Origin: Micromonospora coerulea
GTDB taxonomy: Bacteria > Actinomycetota > Actinomycetes > Mycobacteriales > Micromonosporaceae
DNA length: 64,000 bases
NCBI RefSeq assembly: GCF_016598485.1
Contig: NZ_JAEMUW010000010.1
Span: 156,835 to 220,834, forward strand
Direction: 5' to 3'
Part shown: positions 18,398 to 26,573 of the stretch, piece after piece
Position numbering within the stretch: the first letter of the stretch is position 1
Layout of the letters: each line of letters begins with the position of its first letter
Made by a program: the position numbers and the translations under genes
The notes under the pieces: model-generated
Told to the model about the DNA's origin: nothing
What the model saw: the letters and a program-made list of their open reading frames with translations, nothing else
Database searches by the model: none

Positions 18398-19493
18398 ATG
18401 TTTTTCGGCGATGCAGACGCTGACCTGCGGCAGATGGCCGACGATCCCACCTTTCCGCACCGCGATGCGGCCCGGCACGCGGTGCGGTTCCGGGCCTCCG
18501 GCGACGTGGCGGACCTGGTCGCCGTGCATGACGATCCGCACCCGTGCGGGATGACCGACGTGGTGTTAGCCCTGGCGGGATCGAAGCGGCCCTGGCTGAA
18601 CTGGGTGCCGGCCGAGTGAGGCGATCAGCAACGTCGCTAACGAGGTCGGTGGCCGCCGGGCGCGCGGCGAGCAGCTGGAGGTCAGCGGCCTAGGGCTGTC
18701 CGCGGCGGAGCCGGCCAGCCCCATAACCGCCTGCCGCAGGATCGCCGGCCCGGTCGACATCGGCATCGCCGAGTTCCCGGCCCCCGACATCCGGACGCCC
18801 GTACGGCCCGGTCGGTACGCGGTCTGGCGGTACGACGGCATCGAGCCGCTGCCCGCCGGGCCGGCGCCGTCGGCCGCCGCGGTCCGGCTGCTGCAGGAGG
18901 TCGCAGGGGAACCGTGGCAGTCGCCGCTCTCGGGGTACGTGAAGGCCGCCCCGCTCGGCGAGCTGCCGCTGGACGACCTGCTCGGGCTGCTCGCCCACCT
19001 GCCCGGCCCGCCGGACACCGCGCGCTGGCAGCACCTGGCCAAGTCGACGCCGACGTACTGGTATCGGCTCCTGCAGCCATGGGTGTGCCTCGGCATCCTG
19101 CATCACGCAAAGGACGAGCCGTGGCCGACCTCGACCCGACGCGAGGTGCTGGTGGACCTCGCCTTCGGCGTCGAGGACTGGGTCGCCGACGCGGCGCTGT
19201 TCGCGCTCGTCACCGCCGCGTACCGGGAACCGGACCTGCGGGAGGAGGTACGCCAGCTCGTCCGGGCCCGGCTCGACGCGGCTGTGGCGGCGAATCGGGT
19301 GGTCACGATCGAGGAGTCGCTGGCGCAGCTGATGATCGTCACGCCCGGTTGCCGTCAGGACGACCGGGCGCTGGCGACGGCCGTGTTGGCCCGGGCGGCG
19401 CAGGACGACGACGAGGACGAGGAACCGGCGCCGGCACCGGCACCGGCATCGGCACCGGTCGCGAAACGTCGCTGGTGGCAGCGGGGCCGCTAG
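18398..19493 (+). pseudogene. Hypothetical gene apparently split by a frameshift near 18617
   Basis: The first frame runs from ATG 18398 to a TGA at 18617-18619 (73 residues, MFFGDADADL...). The second frame is open from 18600 to the stop ending at 19493 but has no ATG or GTG until 18939. Its unused 5' part (about residues SNVANEVGG through GIAEFPAPDIRT) reads like ordinary protein with GC-rich third positions. A single +1 shift at the TGA would join both into one protein of about 365 residues with a C-terminal acidic and Pro/Ala-rich stretch ending WWQRGR. I do not recognise the family. A sequencing error or real mutation would look the same. Confidence 0.5.
18939..19493 (+). CDS. C-terminal open frame of the split hypothetical gene
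   Basis: 184 residues from the first available GTG of the second frame. It contains helical, leucine-rich stretches (LPLDDLLGLLAHL, VLVDLAFGVEDWVADAALFALV) and an acidic run before repeated Pro-Ala pairs. There is no good ribosome site, so if the upstream frameshift is real this part may not be made on its own. Gene callers would probably start here. Confidence 0.45.
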   Translation: MKAAPLGELPLDDLLGLLAHLPGPPDTARWQHLAKSTPTYWYRLLQPWVCLGILHHAKDEPWPTSTRREVLVDLAFGVEDWVADAALFALVTAAYREPDLREEVRQLVRARLDAAVAANRVVTIEESLAQLMIVTPGCRQDDRALATAVLARAAQDDDEDEEPAPAPAPASAPVAKRRWWQRGR

Positions 19494-19546
19494 GTGGCGC
19501 GAGTCGTGGAAGCGCAAATCGCCAGGCGCCATACGATCACCGCGAA

Positions 19547-20108
19547 TCACGCAGGTTTGCTCCAGGCGCGGCGTTTGATGCGGATCTGGGCGATGAGGCT
19601 GATGAGCGCGAGGAGGACAGTCAGTGCCGTGTAGCAGACGACTGCCGGCACCTCGCCGAGCGGGCCGGCGAGCTGGCCCTCGATGACGATAGGCACTCCA
19701 AAAGCGACGTAGGAGACGACGTAGATCCCGCCTACGACTCCCGCGCGCTGGTGCGCTGCCGCGAGCGGGAAGATGAGGCGCCGGGCTGCGGTGAAGGATG
19801 CACCGAAGCCGACGCCGGCGATGGCCTACCCGATGATCATGATTGCCAGGCTTCCGGCGAACACGCCACCGATGATGCCGATGGCCCGACGATCGACGCG
19901 TAGCTCCCGATGGTCATCGCTCGCCGAGGGTTGACGCGTCCGAACGATAGTCCGATGACGGCCGATACTGCTGGCGCGATGAACCCGGCTAGGCCGTTGA
20001 GCAGGCCGCTGTCCAGGTGGAAGACGCTGCGCACCATGCTCGGGGCCAGCCCCCTGAGAGGCCTGCGAGCATCCAGACGGCCGCCCCGCCTTCCGCGTTC
20101 GGTACCGA
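19547..20108 (-). pseudogene. Decayed MFS transporter, C-terminal half
   Basis: Pieces in different minus-strand frames line up as the last six helices of a major facilitator: GGAAVWMLAGL, then MVRSVFHLDSGLLNGLAG with SFGRVNPRRAM, then IGIIGGVFAGSLAIMIIG, then AGVGFGASFTAARRLIFPL and GGIYVVSYVAFGVP to a normal C-terminus at 19547. There are frameshifts near 20055 and 19890 and an in-frame TAG at 19826-19828. The N-terminal half is missing; its place is taken by a regulator fragment on the other strand. Certainly non-functional as a transporter. Confidence 0.75.
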
Positions 20109-20240
20109 CCTGCATCTGGAACTGGACGGACCCGGGCTGCGCGCAGGCTCACCGACGCCCTGCGGGAGGCCGTGCGCACGGGGCGTCTGGTGCCCGGCAC
20201 CCGGCTGCCGTCGTCCCGTTCGCGTAGGCGGGCAGCAGCG
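20100..20240 (+). pseudogene. Remnant of a MocR/PdxR-type regulator N-terminus
   Basis: A plus-strand frame gives DLHLELDGPG, then after a shift LTDALREAVRTGRLVPGTRLPSS, which is the characteristic start and first HTH helices of MocR-type GntR regulators. The sequence loses resemblance after about 20240. It abuts the truncated MFS remnant on the opposite strand. The original pair was probably a divergent regulator and transporter that collapsed by deletion. Confidence 0.6.
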
Positions 20241-20347
20241 ACCAGCGCTTTGGGGGCCTCGGAGTGGCAACTTGGGGCATCGTCTTGTCGGCACCCGGAG
20301 GCGCGGCGGCGTGCTACGAATGCTTCAACGCGGGCAAAAGCCACAGG

Positions 20348-21550
20348 ATGGGCGAACCGATGACGACGAGTAGGGCCGGCGAGCTGCTGCGCAAACCCGG
20401 GGATCCGCAACGGGCAACGTTCCTGGAGCTGTTCTTCGACCTGGCGTTTGTCTACGTGCTCACCCAGCTCTCGCGCGTGCTCAGCCAGGATCTGACGTGG
20501 CACGGCGCCTTCTACACGTTGGTGTTGCTGCTGGCGGCGTGGTGGGTCTGGTGCAGCACGGCGACGATCCCCGACAGGTTCGACCCGCAGCGGCCGGCGA
20601 TACAGCTGCTGGTCATCGCGACCCTGGTCGGCAGCCTGGTGATGGCTGTCGCCCTTCCGGCGGCGTTCGGCGCGCAGGGCCTGGTCTTCGCGGGCACGTA
20701 CGTCGCCATCCAGATCGGCCGCAGCCTCGTCCTTCTGATCGCCCTGCGGGGCCACGAACTGCAGCGCGGCGCCGGACGGGTGCTTATCTGGTTCTGCGTA
20801 TCTGCGGTGCCGTGGATCGCGGGGGCGCTCGTGCACGGCGCCGCCCGTGAGGCACTGTGGACGTTGGCGGTAGCCGTGGACTACTCGGCAGGCAAACTCC
20901 GCTACCCCACGCCAGGCCTGGGCCGCTCGCCCATGTCGGAGTTGCCGAGCGTGGCCGAGCACCTAGCCGAGCGCCACCGGCAGTTCTTCATCATCGCGCT
21001 CGGCGAGTTGATCCTGGTCTCCGCTTCGACCTTCGGCGGCAACGGCTTCGCGCCCGACCGGACCGCGGCGTTCGTGGTGTCGATCGCCACCACGGTGCTG
21101 CTCTGGCGCATCTACATCTACCGCGCCGGGGAGTTGTCGGCCGCAGCCATCTCGGCATCCCGAGACCCAGCCCGCCTTGGCCTATCGGCATTTTATGCCC
21201 ACCTGGTCATGGTGGCCGGCGTCGTCGTCACCGCCGTCGGCGCCGAACTCGTCATCGCCCATCCATCCGGGCACACTCAACCGGCCTGGATCGCCGTCAT
21301 CCTCGGCGGGCCCGCGCTGTTCCTGGCCGGGCGTGCCCGCTTCGAGTACGCGGTCTTCACCCGGGTATCCCGGGATCGACCGATCGGGCTGCTCGCGTTG
21401 GCCGCCCTAACACCGGTAATGCTCCTCGTACCGCCGCTCATGGCCGCTCTCGCCGCCACCGCAGTCCTAGCCGGGATCGCCATCTCCGACGCGACCCGCG
21501 CCCGAGGACACCCACCCGAGCCGCCGTCGCCACCAGGCGGACCATCGTGA
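20348..21550 (+). CDS. LtrA family integral membrane protein
   Basis: 400 residues if started at ATG 20348; ATG 20360 is almost as likely and no ribosome site decides between them. FLELFFDLAFVYVLTQL near residue 24, HLAERHRQFFIIALGELIL near 210, WRIYIYRAGEL near 255 and VILGGPALFLAG near 315 are the LtrA landmarks, spread over about ten hydrophobic helices. It is the third LtrA protein in the window. The 3' end overlaps the convergent small membrane-protein gene by 113 bases. No role can be assigned beyond membership of the family. Confidence 0.88.
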   Translation: MGEPMTTSRAGELLRKPGDPQRATFLELFFDLAFVYVLTQLSRVLSQDLTWHGAFYTLVLLLAAWWVWCSTATIPDRFDPQRPAIQLLVIATLVGSLVMAVALPAAFGAQGLVFAGTYVAIQIGRSLVLLIALRGHELQRGAGRVLIWFCVSAVPWIAGALVHGAAREALWTLAVAVDYSAGKLRYPTPGLGRSPMSELPSVAEHLAERHRQFFIIALGELILVSASTFGGNGFAPDRTAAFVVSIATTVLLWRIYIYRAGELSAAAISASRDPARLGLSAFYAHLVMVAGVVVTAVGAELVIAHPSGHTQPAWIAVILGGPALFLAGRARFEYAVFTRVSRDRPIGLLALAALTPVMLLVPPLMAALAATAVLAGIAISDATRARGHPPEPPSPPGGPS

Positions 21551-21998
21551 CCGGTAGCGGGTAGCGGCCCCCGGGCGGTTCTGCCATGACCCGCGCACGG
21601 GCCAGCGCTAGGACAGCTACCGCCTCAGCGATCAGGCACCCCGCGAGGGAGGCGAAGAGCTGAGGCTGAGCATCGAACAGTAAGCCCTGGGCGGCCACCC
21701 ACCACGCGAAAAGCGCGATGGCGACTGTCGTTGCTACGAGCGGATAGCGCAGGTTCTGCCTGCCAAGCAGCCCAAGTATGACCACCGCAGCTATGGGCAG
21801 TGTCAGAGCGTAGTAGGGCAGGTAAACAGTGAAGTTGGCGGCGAACCGACCACCGGCCTCTAGGTCGCCCCATGCCTGTTGGTTGTGGGGAGAGAAGATC
21901 AGGCCGTAGCCGAGCGCACCCCAAGCGACTGCCACCATCGAAGCGGCTAGTCCTCGCCATGCACGTCGGACCGCGTCGCTCGATGGTGAGTTCTGCAC
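21438..21998 (-). CDS. Small four-helix membrane protein, unknown
   Basis: 186 residues. Hydrophobic segments lie at about 20-36 (MVAVAWGALGYGLIF), 58-80 (YYALTLPIAAVVILGLL), 88-108 (VATTVAIALFAWWVAAQ) and 115-135 (LFASLAGCLIAEAVAVLALA), followed by an Arg-rich tail. I do not recognise the family. The GTG at 21998 was chosen because TATCGT ends seven bases upstream, a leaderless arrangement; the same frame remains open far upstream but there it is only the antisense of the SWIM gene. The 3' part overlaps the LtrA gene by 113 bases, so the tail may be an overlap artefact. Confidence 0.6.
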   Translation of the reverse strand: MQNSPSSDAVRRAWRGLAASMVAVAWGALGYGLIFSPHNQQAWGDLEAGGRFAANFTVYLPYYALTLPIAAVVILGLLGRQNLRYPLVATTVAIALFAWWVAAQGLLFDAQPQLFASLAGCLIAEAVAVLALARARVMAEPPGGRYPLPVTMVRLVATAARVGVLGRGSRRRWRSRLGLRWRRERP

Positions 21999-22005
21999 GC
22001 GGGAG

Positions 22006-22011
22006 ACGATA
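22006..22011 (-). promoter_or_regulatory. Leaderless -10 box (TATCGT) of the small membrane protein
   Basis: On the minus strand TATCGT is followed by seven bases and the GTG at 21998. There is no ribosome site, so this box is the main evidence for the start. Confidence 0.45.
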
Positions 22012-22439
22012 GTCGTGCGGTGAATGCTTTGGACAGGCTCGGCTGCGTAGAGCGGTCGCGATGGTGGCACCCTGTTCAGCTCACCCGGCTGCTGCCAATC
22101 TGCTGCCGCATCACCAGCCCCAAAGGCGGCACATTCGTCAAGGGAGCCCCCCAGCCGATCGTCCTGAGGTTGAGAATGAGCAGGCGCGGCGGCAAGGCCG
22201 CCCTGGCGGCTCGGCCTATGGCCGATGAGTACCACCTGCCCGCCGGCCCTATGTCGCCACTCTTGCTCGTGCGTGACGACAGGGCGCGCACCGTCTTGCA
22301 CGACACCAAAGAAATTGCCAGAGCACCCGGATTGGGGATGACTTTCGTCCATCCGGCTGCCCGTGGGGACAGCGCGGTTGGAACATCGCGTGGCACGATT
22401 CGCTGCACCCCGAGCGGTACTCCCGGAAGGATCAGCGAT
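22012..22439. other. Region upstream of the SWIM gene without a supported gene
   Basis: About 430 bases. Both strands are open for more than 100 codons (minus 22076-22408; plus from 22020) but neither product has recognisable motifs or a ribosome site, and third-position bias is weaker than in neighbours. It should contain the promoter of the SWIM/DUF6493 pair. Confidence 0.4.
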
Positions 22440-23786
22440 TTGAGCGCGACGGCGCCCGCCCTGGATACCCGGATCTATCGCCACGCGTCCGGTCTGTCGG
22501 ACGGTAACCTGGCCCTCGCCACGTCTGCGCCGGATCGGGTGACCGAGCAGACTTTTTTCGCCGGTTTCGTGCGTACGCCGCGGGTGGTCGCCGGTGGCCT
22601 GCTGGCACTGGCTGATATCGCGGGTGCGGACTTTCGGCAGGCCCGTACCGACATGGCGCGCGGCCGGGACCCGGTGGTCACCGGAGACAGCGAGCGGCTG
22701 CGGTTTGAGGCGCTGTCGACGTGCGGCGGTCTGTACGGCCGGCTGGACCTCACCGCCGCCGAGCTTGATGGCGCGACAGTTGGGCGTGGCACCACCAACG
22801 TGGACATCAACCCTCCCTTGTACGAGTCGCTGACCCGGGTCGGCGGCGAAGACCCGTTGCGCATGTCGGTGGGCGATGAGGAACTCGCCGTGTCGACGCT
22901 TGACGGCAAGGTCGTCGAGAAGCGAGTGCCGCTGCCGGCGCGCTGGCTGCGCGGGCTGGCCGAGGTGGCGGCGCACGCTCTGCCGATGGACCCGCGGCTG
23001 GAGATCCGCGCCGGGCGTGCCGTCGCGCTGCTGGCCGAGATGTCGGCGCGCACCGGCCGGCAGGCCCGCTGGCTGGTGCCGGCCGGATCTGGGTGGCGGT
23101 CCACCACTCGGCCGGGTCCCGGCGCCGTCTGCGTGGCCGACGGATTCCGGCTGTCGGTGCTGCGGCCGCTTCTTCCCCTGGCGCGGACGTTGACCCTCTA
23201 CGCACCGCCGGTCACCGGCGCACCCGCCCAGGTGAGCGGCTGGGTGCTGGACTTCGGCACGGCCCGGTTCACGCTGCTGCTGTCGACCGCCGTCAGCCAG
23301 GGCTTCGCCGGCGACGGCCAGTTGCTGGCCGACCTCGGGTCCGGGTCCGCCGTCGCCGACGCCGACGCACTGGATGCGCTCCTGGCCGTCGATCCGGTCA
23401 TTGACCGCGCGTCGGTCGCCGCGCGTACCGGTTGGGACGCCGTCCGGGCCACGTCCGCCCTCGCCGCGCTGGCCACCGCGGGCCAGGTCGGGTACGACGT
23501 CGCGGAGGCGTCGTCGTTTCACCGCCCGCTGCCGTACCGAGCCGACCTGGTCGCCGCGCTGCACCCGAGGCTTGCCGCAGCCCGGATCCTGACGACGACG
23601 GGCGGCGTGGTGGTGACCGCAGCCGGCGTCGAGGTGACCTCCGGTGAGTCCACGTACCTCGTGCATCGACGCGGCGATGAGTACGCCTGCACCTGCGCCT
23701 GGTGGGCCGAACACCAAGGCCGGCGGGGGCCGTGCAAGCACGTCGTGGCAGCCATCATCGGACAGACGGGACAGCAGGGTGAATGA
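22440..23786 (+). CDS. SWIM zinc-finger protein
   Basis: 448 residues from a TTG start placed eight bases after GGAAGG; frame extension to 22020 lacks a ribosome site. The C-terminus carries the SWIM motif: CTCAWW, then GPCKHVVAAIIG (about residues 418-440), i.e. CxC followed by CxH, which binds zinc and usually mediates nucleic-acid or protein contact. The rest is a long alpha/beta region without a known catalytic motif. Its stop overlaps the next gene's GTG by eight bases, so the two are translationally coupled. In other actinobacteria SWIM proteins of this type stand next to large HEAT-like DUF proteins; the function of the pair is unknown. Confidence 0.8.
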   Translation: MSATAPALDTRIYRHASGLSDGNLALATSAPDRVTEQTFFAGFVRTPRVVAGGLLALADIAGADFRQARTDMARGRDPVVTGDSERLRFEALSTCGGLYGRLDLTAAELDGATVGRGTTNVDINPPLYESLTRVGGEDPLRMSVGDEELAVSTLDGKVVEKRVPLPARWLRGLAEVAAHALPMDPRLEIRAGRAVALLAEMSARTGRQARWLVPAGSGWRSTTRPGPGAVCVADGFRLSVLRPLLPLARTLTLYAPPVTGAPAQVSGWVLDFGTARFTLLLSTAVSQGFAGDGQLLADLGSGSAVADADALDALLAVDPVIDRASVAARTGWDAVRATSALAALATAGQVGYDVAEASSFHRPLPYRADLVAALHPRLAAARILTTTGGVVVTAAGVEVTSGESTYLVHRRGDEYACTCAWWAEHQGRRGPCKHVVAAIIGQTGQQGE

Positions 23787-26493
23787 CGTCTGGCGCGACG
23801 TGTGCGCGCGGATCGACGACGCCGATCTCGACGCGCTCGCCGAGCTACTTGCCGGTCTGGACGCCAACGGGCGGGCAGCGCTGCTGCCGATGCTGGAAGG
23901 GCACACCCCGACGCGCGCCGTGCCGGAGCCGGTAGTCCCACCACCGCCGGAGCCCGAGCCCGAGCCCGAACTGCCCACCAGGGGCCTCTTCGCCTTCGCA
24001 TTCATAGTGTCCAAAGACGACAGCCCGCCGCCCCGCGACCTCGACGGCCTCCGCGCGTACGCCGGCCGCCAGCGGCTGCGCGAGCGCGAACGCCGGTGGG
24101 CCCGCGACAAGTGGCACCTCGAGCGGCAGGCGGCCCAGGCCGCCGCCCGGCTGACCGAGCGCCGCCACGCCGCCCTCGCGATGGCCGTCGTCGCGTGCCT
24201 GCCGACGGCCACAGATGCGGTCAAACGCCTGCACCGCCCGTGGAGCGCCGGCCCGTCGCTGCGGGTGGTGCCCGAGGTGGTGCCCGCCCTGCTCCGCGTG
24301 CGCGGTGCGGCATGGGGCGCTGCCCTGGCCCGCGGCATGGCGCGCCGCGCGGGATCCCGCAGCCGGACCACGCCGTGGCCGTTCACCGAAGCGCTCATGC
24401 GGGCCGTGGGCACCGAGCCACCGGACACGCCCGGCGCTGTCGCACGGTACGTGGAGCTGCGGCGCCCTTCACTCGCCTCCTACCTCGCCGCCGATCCATG
24501 GTTCGACCACGTACTGCCGTACCTCTTCGACGAGGACCGGGTGGCCGCTGTGTTCGTCACCGGCGTGGCCCGCCGTGACTGGCCGGCGGCGCTGATGGAG
24601 TTGGCGAGCAGCGGGCGCGTCGACCGCGAGGTGCTCATCGCGGGGTGCCTACGCCGCCTGCGCGCTGGCGGACGCAAGGGACTGCTGCAGCCATACCTCG
24701 ACATGCTGAAGCAGTTGGCGCTGGGCACCGACGAGCTGGCCAGGCACCGGCAGGAGCTGACCGGCCTGCTGACGGCACCGATGTCGACGGTCGCCGACTA
24801 CTCGTACACGTCACTGCAGACCTTGCACCGGACGTCCGAACTGGACCGGGCCACCCTGGCCGAGATCACCCAGGGCATGCTGTCGCGCCCGGAGAAGAAG
24901 CTGGTCCGCGCACATCTCGCTTGGCTGCGTAAGCTTCCGCTGGAGCACCTGGTGGACGGGCTGGTGGTCGGGCTGCACCATCCGGTGCCCGAGCTCGCCG
25001 AACGCACCGTCGACCTGATCGAAGCTCGGTTGCCAACCCTGTCCGAAGCGTCCCGTGAGCGGTTGAGGGCCGAAGTCCCCTCGCTTGACGGTGTCGCCGC
25101 GCAACGACTCGCCGCGCTGCTCGGCATCGAACCCCCCGCCCCCGTGCCCGCCCCCACCCTCGTCGCGGAACCACCGGCCGAGATGCCGCCACCGCTGGAC
25201 CTCGGCGCGGTCGCCGGCGAGCTGGCGATCCTGCTGCGCCGGGGCGACGACGACCCGATCCGGCACGAGCTGGTGCTCGACGGGCTGGTGCGCGCGGCCG
25301 GCGGGGACCGGAACACCGCCGCTCGGGTGCTGGAGCCGTTGATCCCGCAATGGCCCGGGCTCTGGCCGGCCCTGGTCGCTGCCGCCATTGGACGCGACGC
25401 GCCACCCCATCCCGGGTACCACCCGCGGTACCGCACGGAACGGCATCCGATGACGCTCTTCGTGGAACGCCGTGTCGCCGAACTCACCGCGCGGCTGGTC
25501 ACTGCCCCGCCGGTGGCGCTGCTGGCCACCCCGGCCACGGTCGCCGGACACGTCGACCCGGCCCGGGTTCTCGGCCTCCTGCTGGAGGCAGAACGCGACG
25601 GCTGGCAACCTGGCGAAGCCGACCTGACGCAGGCCATCCTGCGCCTGCCTCGCGTGGTGGACCCCGCCGTCCGGGCGGCCGCCGCGCGCCTGGTCTCGCC
25701 GGCCGGCCGCCGGTTCGCCGCCTGGCTGGCCACTCCCGCCGAACCGCGGACCTGGGTCGAGGAGGTCGGGCACCAACCGTACGTCTCCAGCCGACGGATC
25801 GCGATGCTGGACCCGGCCGGCCTGCCGGCCGAACTCGCCGATCCGCGTAGTGCGGCCGAACGGGCCAGGTCCGCCCGGAGCGCACCAGCCGTGGCCCTGT
25901 GGCCGATGATCGCGCCGTCGCACCGCGAGGCGATGGCCGCGCACATCCAGCCATTCGTCGCCGCAATCGTGGACCGCGGCAACCCCGGCACCGGTTTCCT
26001 CGCGGGGCTCGCGGCGGCCGACGGCCCGGCCGGCCCGGCGATGTCCCTGACGATGGCGTACGCGCTCGCCAACCACCGGCGAGCCGTGCGGCTAGCAGCC
26101 GGCGACGCGCTCATCGAACTCGCCGCCCGCCCGGGCTGGAACAGCACGGGTGTCGGGGCGGAGGTAGGGACACTCGCCGCGGCAGACCGGATCGTACTGC
26201 AGCGGGTCGTCCAGCCCTTGGCCGAGGCGCTCAAGGCCGGCGCCCGCGATACGGTCTGGCAGGTGACGTCCGCGGCGCTGCCGGTCCTCCTGCCCGCCGG
26301 ACCGCGCCCTGGTCTGGCCGACCTCGTCGACCTCGCCGCGAACGCCGCTCCTCGTGGCGGCCACTCCGCCGACCTGCCCGGCCTGGCCGCGCTCGCCGCC
26401 AAGCCCGGCCGCAACCGCCTCACCGAGGCCGCCCGTCGGCTCGCCGCGTCGGCGGCAGATCCGCACGTCTCGATCGTGGTGGAGGGACGTTAG
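23779..26493 (+). CDS. Large helical protein, DUF6493-like, partner of the SWIM protein
   Basis: 904 residues from the GTG overlapping the SWIM stop. A short helical N-terminus (ARIDDADLDALAELLAGLD) leads to a Pro/Glu-rich linker (about 52-66) and then a long series of alpha-helical pairs resembling HEAT repeats, e.g. YLDMLKQLALGTDELARH, KKLVRAHLAWLRKLPLEH, and later VLEPLIPQWPGLWPALV. A second proline-rich break near 450 divides the protein. No enzymatic motif, signal peptide or membrane helix is evident. The assignment to DUF6493 rests on size, layout and the SWIM neighbour, from memory of the family rather than a search. Probably a scaffold acting with the SWIM protein. Confidence 0.7.
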   Translation: MNDVWRDVCARIDDADLDALAELLAGLDANGRAALLPMLEGHTPTRAVPEPVVPPPPEPEPEPELPTRGLFAFAFIVSKDDSPPPRDLDGLRAYAGRQRLRERERRWARDKWHLERQAAQAAARLTERRHAALAMAVVACLPTATDAVKRLHRPWSAGPSLRVVPEVVPALLRVRGAAWGAALARGMARRAGSRSRTTPWPFTEALMRAVGTEPPDTPGAVARYVELRRPSLASYLAADPWFDHVLPYLFDEDRVAAVFVTGVARRDWPAALMELASSGRVDREVLIAGCLRRLRAGGRKGLLQPYLDMLKQLALGTDELARHRQELTGLLTAPMSTVADYSYTSLQTLHRTSELDRATLAEITQGMLSRPEKKLVRAHLAWLRKLPLEHLVDGLVVGLHHPVPELAERTVDLIEARLPTLSEASRERLRAEVPSLDGVAAQRLAALLGIEPPAPVPAPTLVAEPPAEMPPPLDLGAVAGELAILLRRGDDDPIRHELVLDGLVRAAGGDRNTAARVLEPLIPQWPGLWPALVAAAIGRDAPPHPGYHPRYRTERHPMTLFVERRVAELTARLVTAPPVALLATPATVAGHVDPARVLGLLLEAERDGWQPGEADLTQAILRLPRVVDPAVRAAAARLVSPAGRRFAAWLATPAEPRTWVEEVGHQPYVSSRRIAMLDPAGLPAELADPRSAAERARSARSAPAVALWPMIAPSHREAMAAHIQPFVAAIVDRGNPGTGFLAGLAAADGPAGPAMSLTMAYALANHRRAVRLAAGDALIELAARPGWNSTGVGAEVGTLAAADRIVLQRVVQPLAEALKAGARDTVWQVTSAALPVLLPAGPRPGLADLVDLAANAAPRGGHSADLPGLAALAAKPGRNRLTEAARRLAASAADPHVSIVVEGR

Positions 26494-26573
26494 TTGGGTG
26501 CCCGACTTCCCAGGTCTCGAAGTGCGTGCGCGGGTCCATTGAGCGCGCGTGGTCACTCGGCTGGCGGTGGCAC

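Noticed and set aside
22076..22408. 110-codon minus-strand frame upstream of the SWIM gene
   Set aside because: No ribosome site, no recognised motif, and the plus strand is equally open; coding status cannot be supported.
21999..24428. Minus-strand open frame of nearly 1000 codons across the SWIM and DUF6493 genes
   Set aside because: It is the antisense of strongly coding plus-strand genes and is Arg/Pro/Ala-rich in the way GC-rich shadows are. Only its last part (21438-21998) resembles a true protein and has its own start.
24798..26423. 541-codon minus-strand frame opposite DUF6493
   Set aside because: Low-complexity Ser/Arg/Gly product without motifs; shadow of the plus-strand gene.
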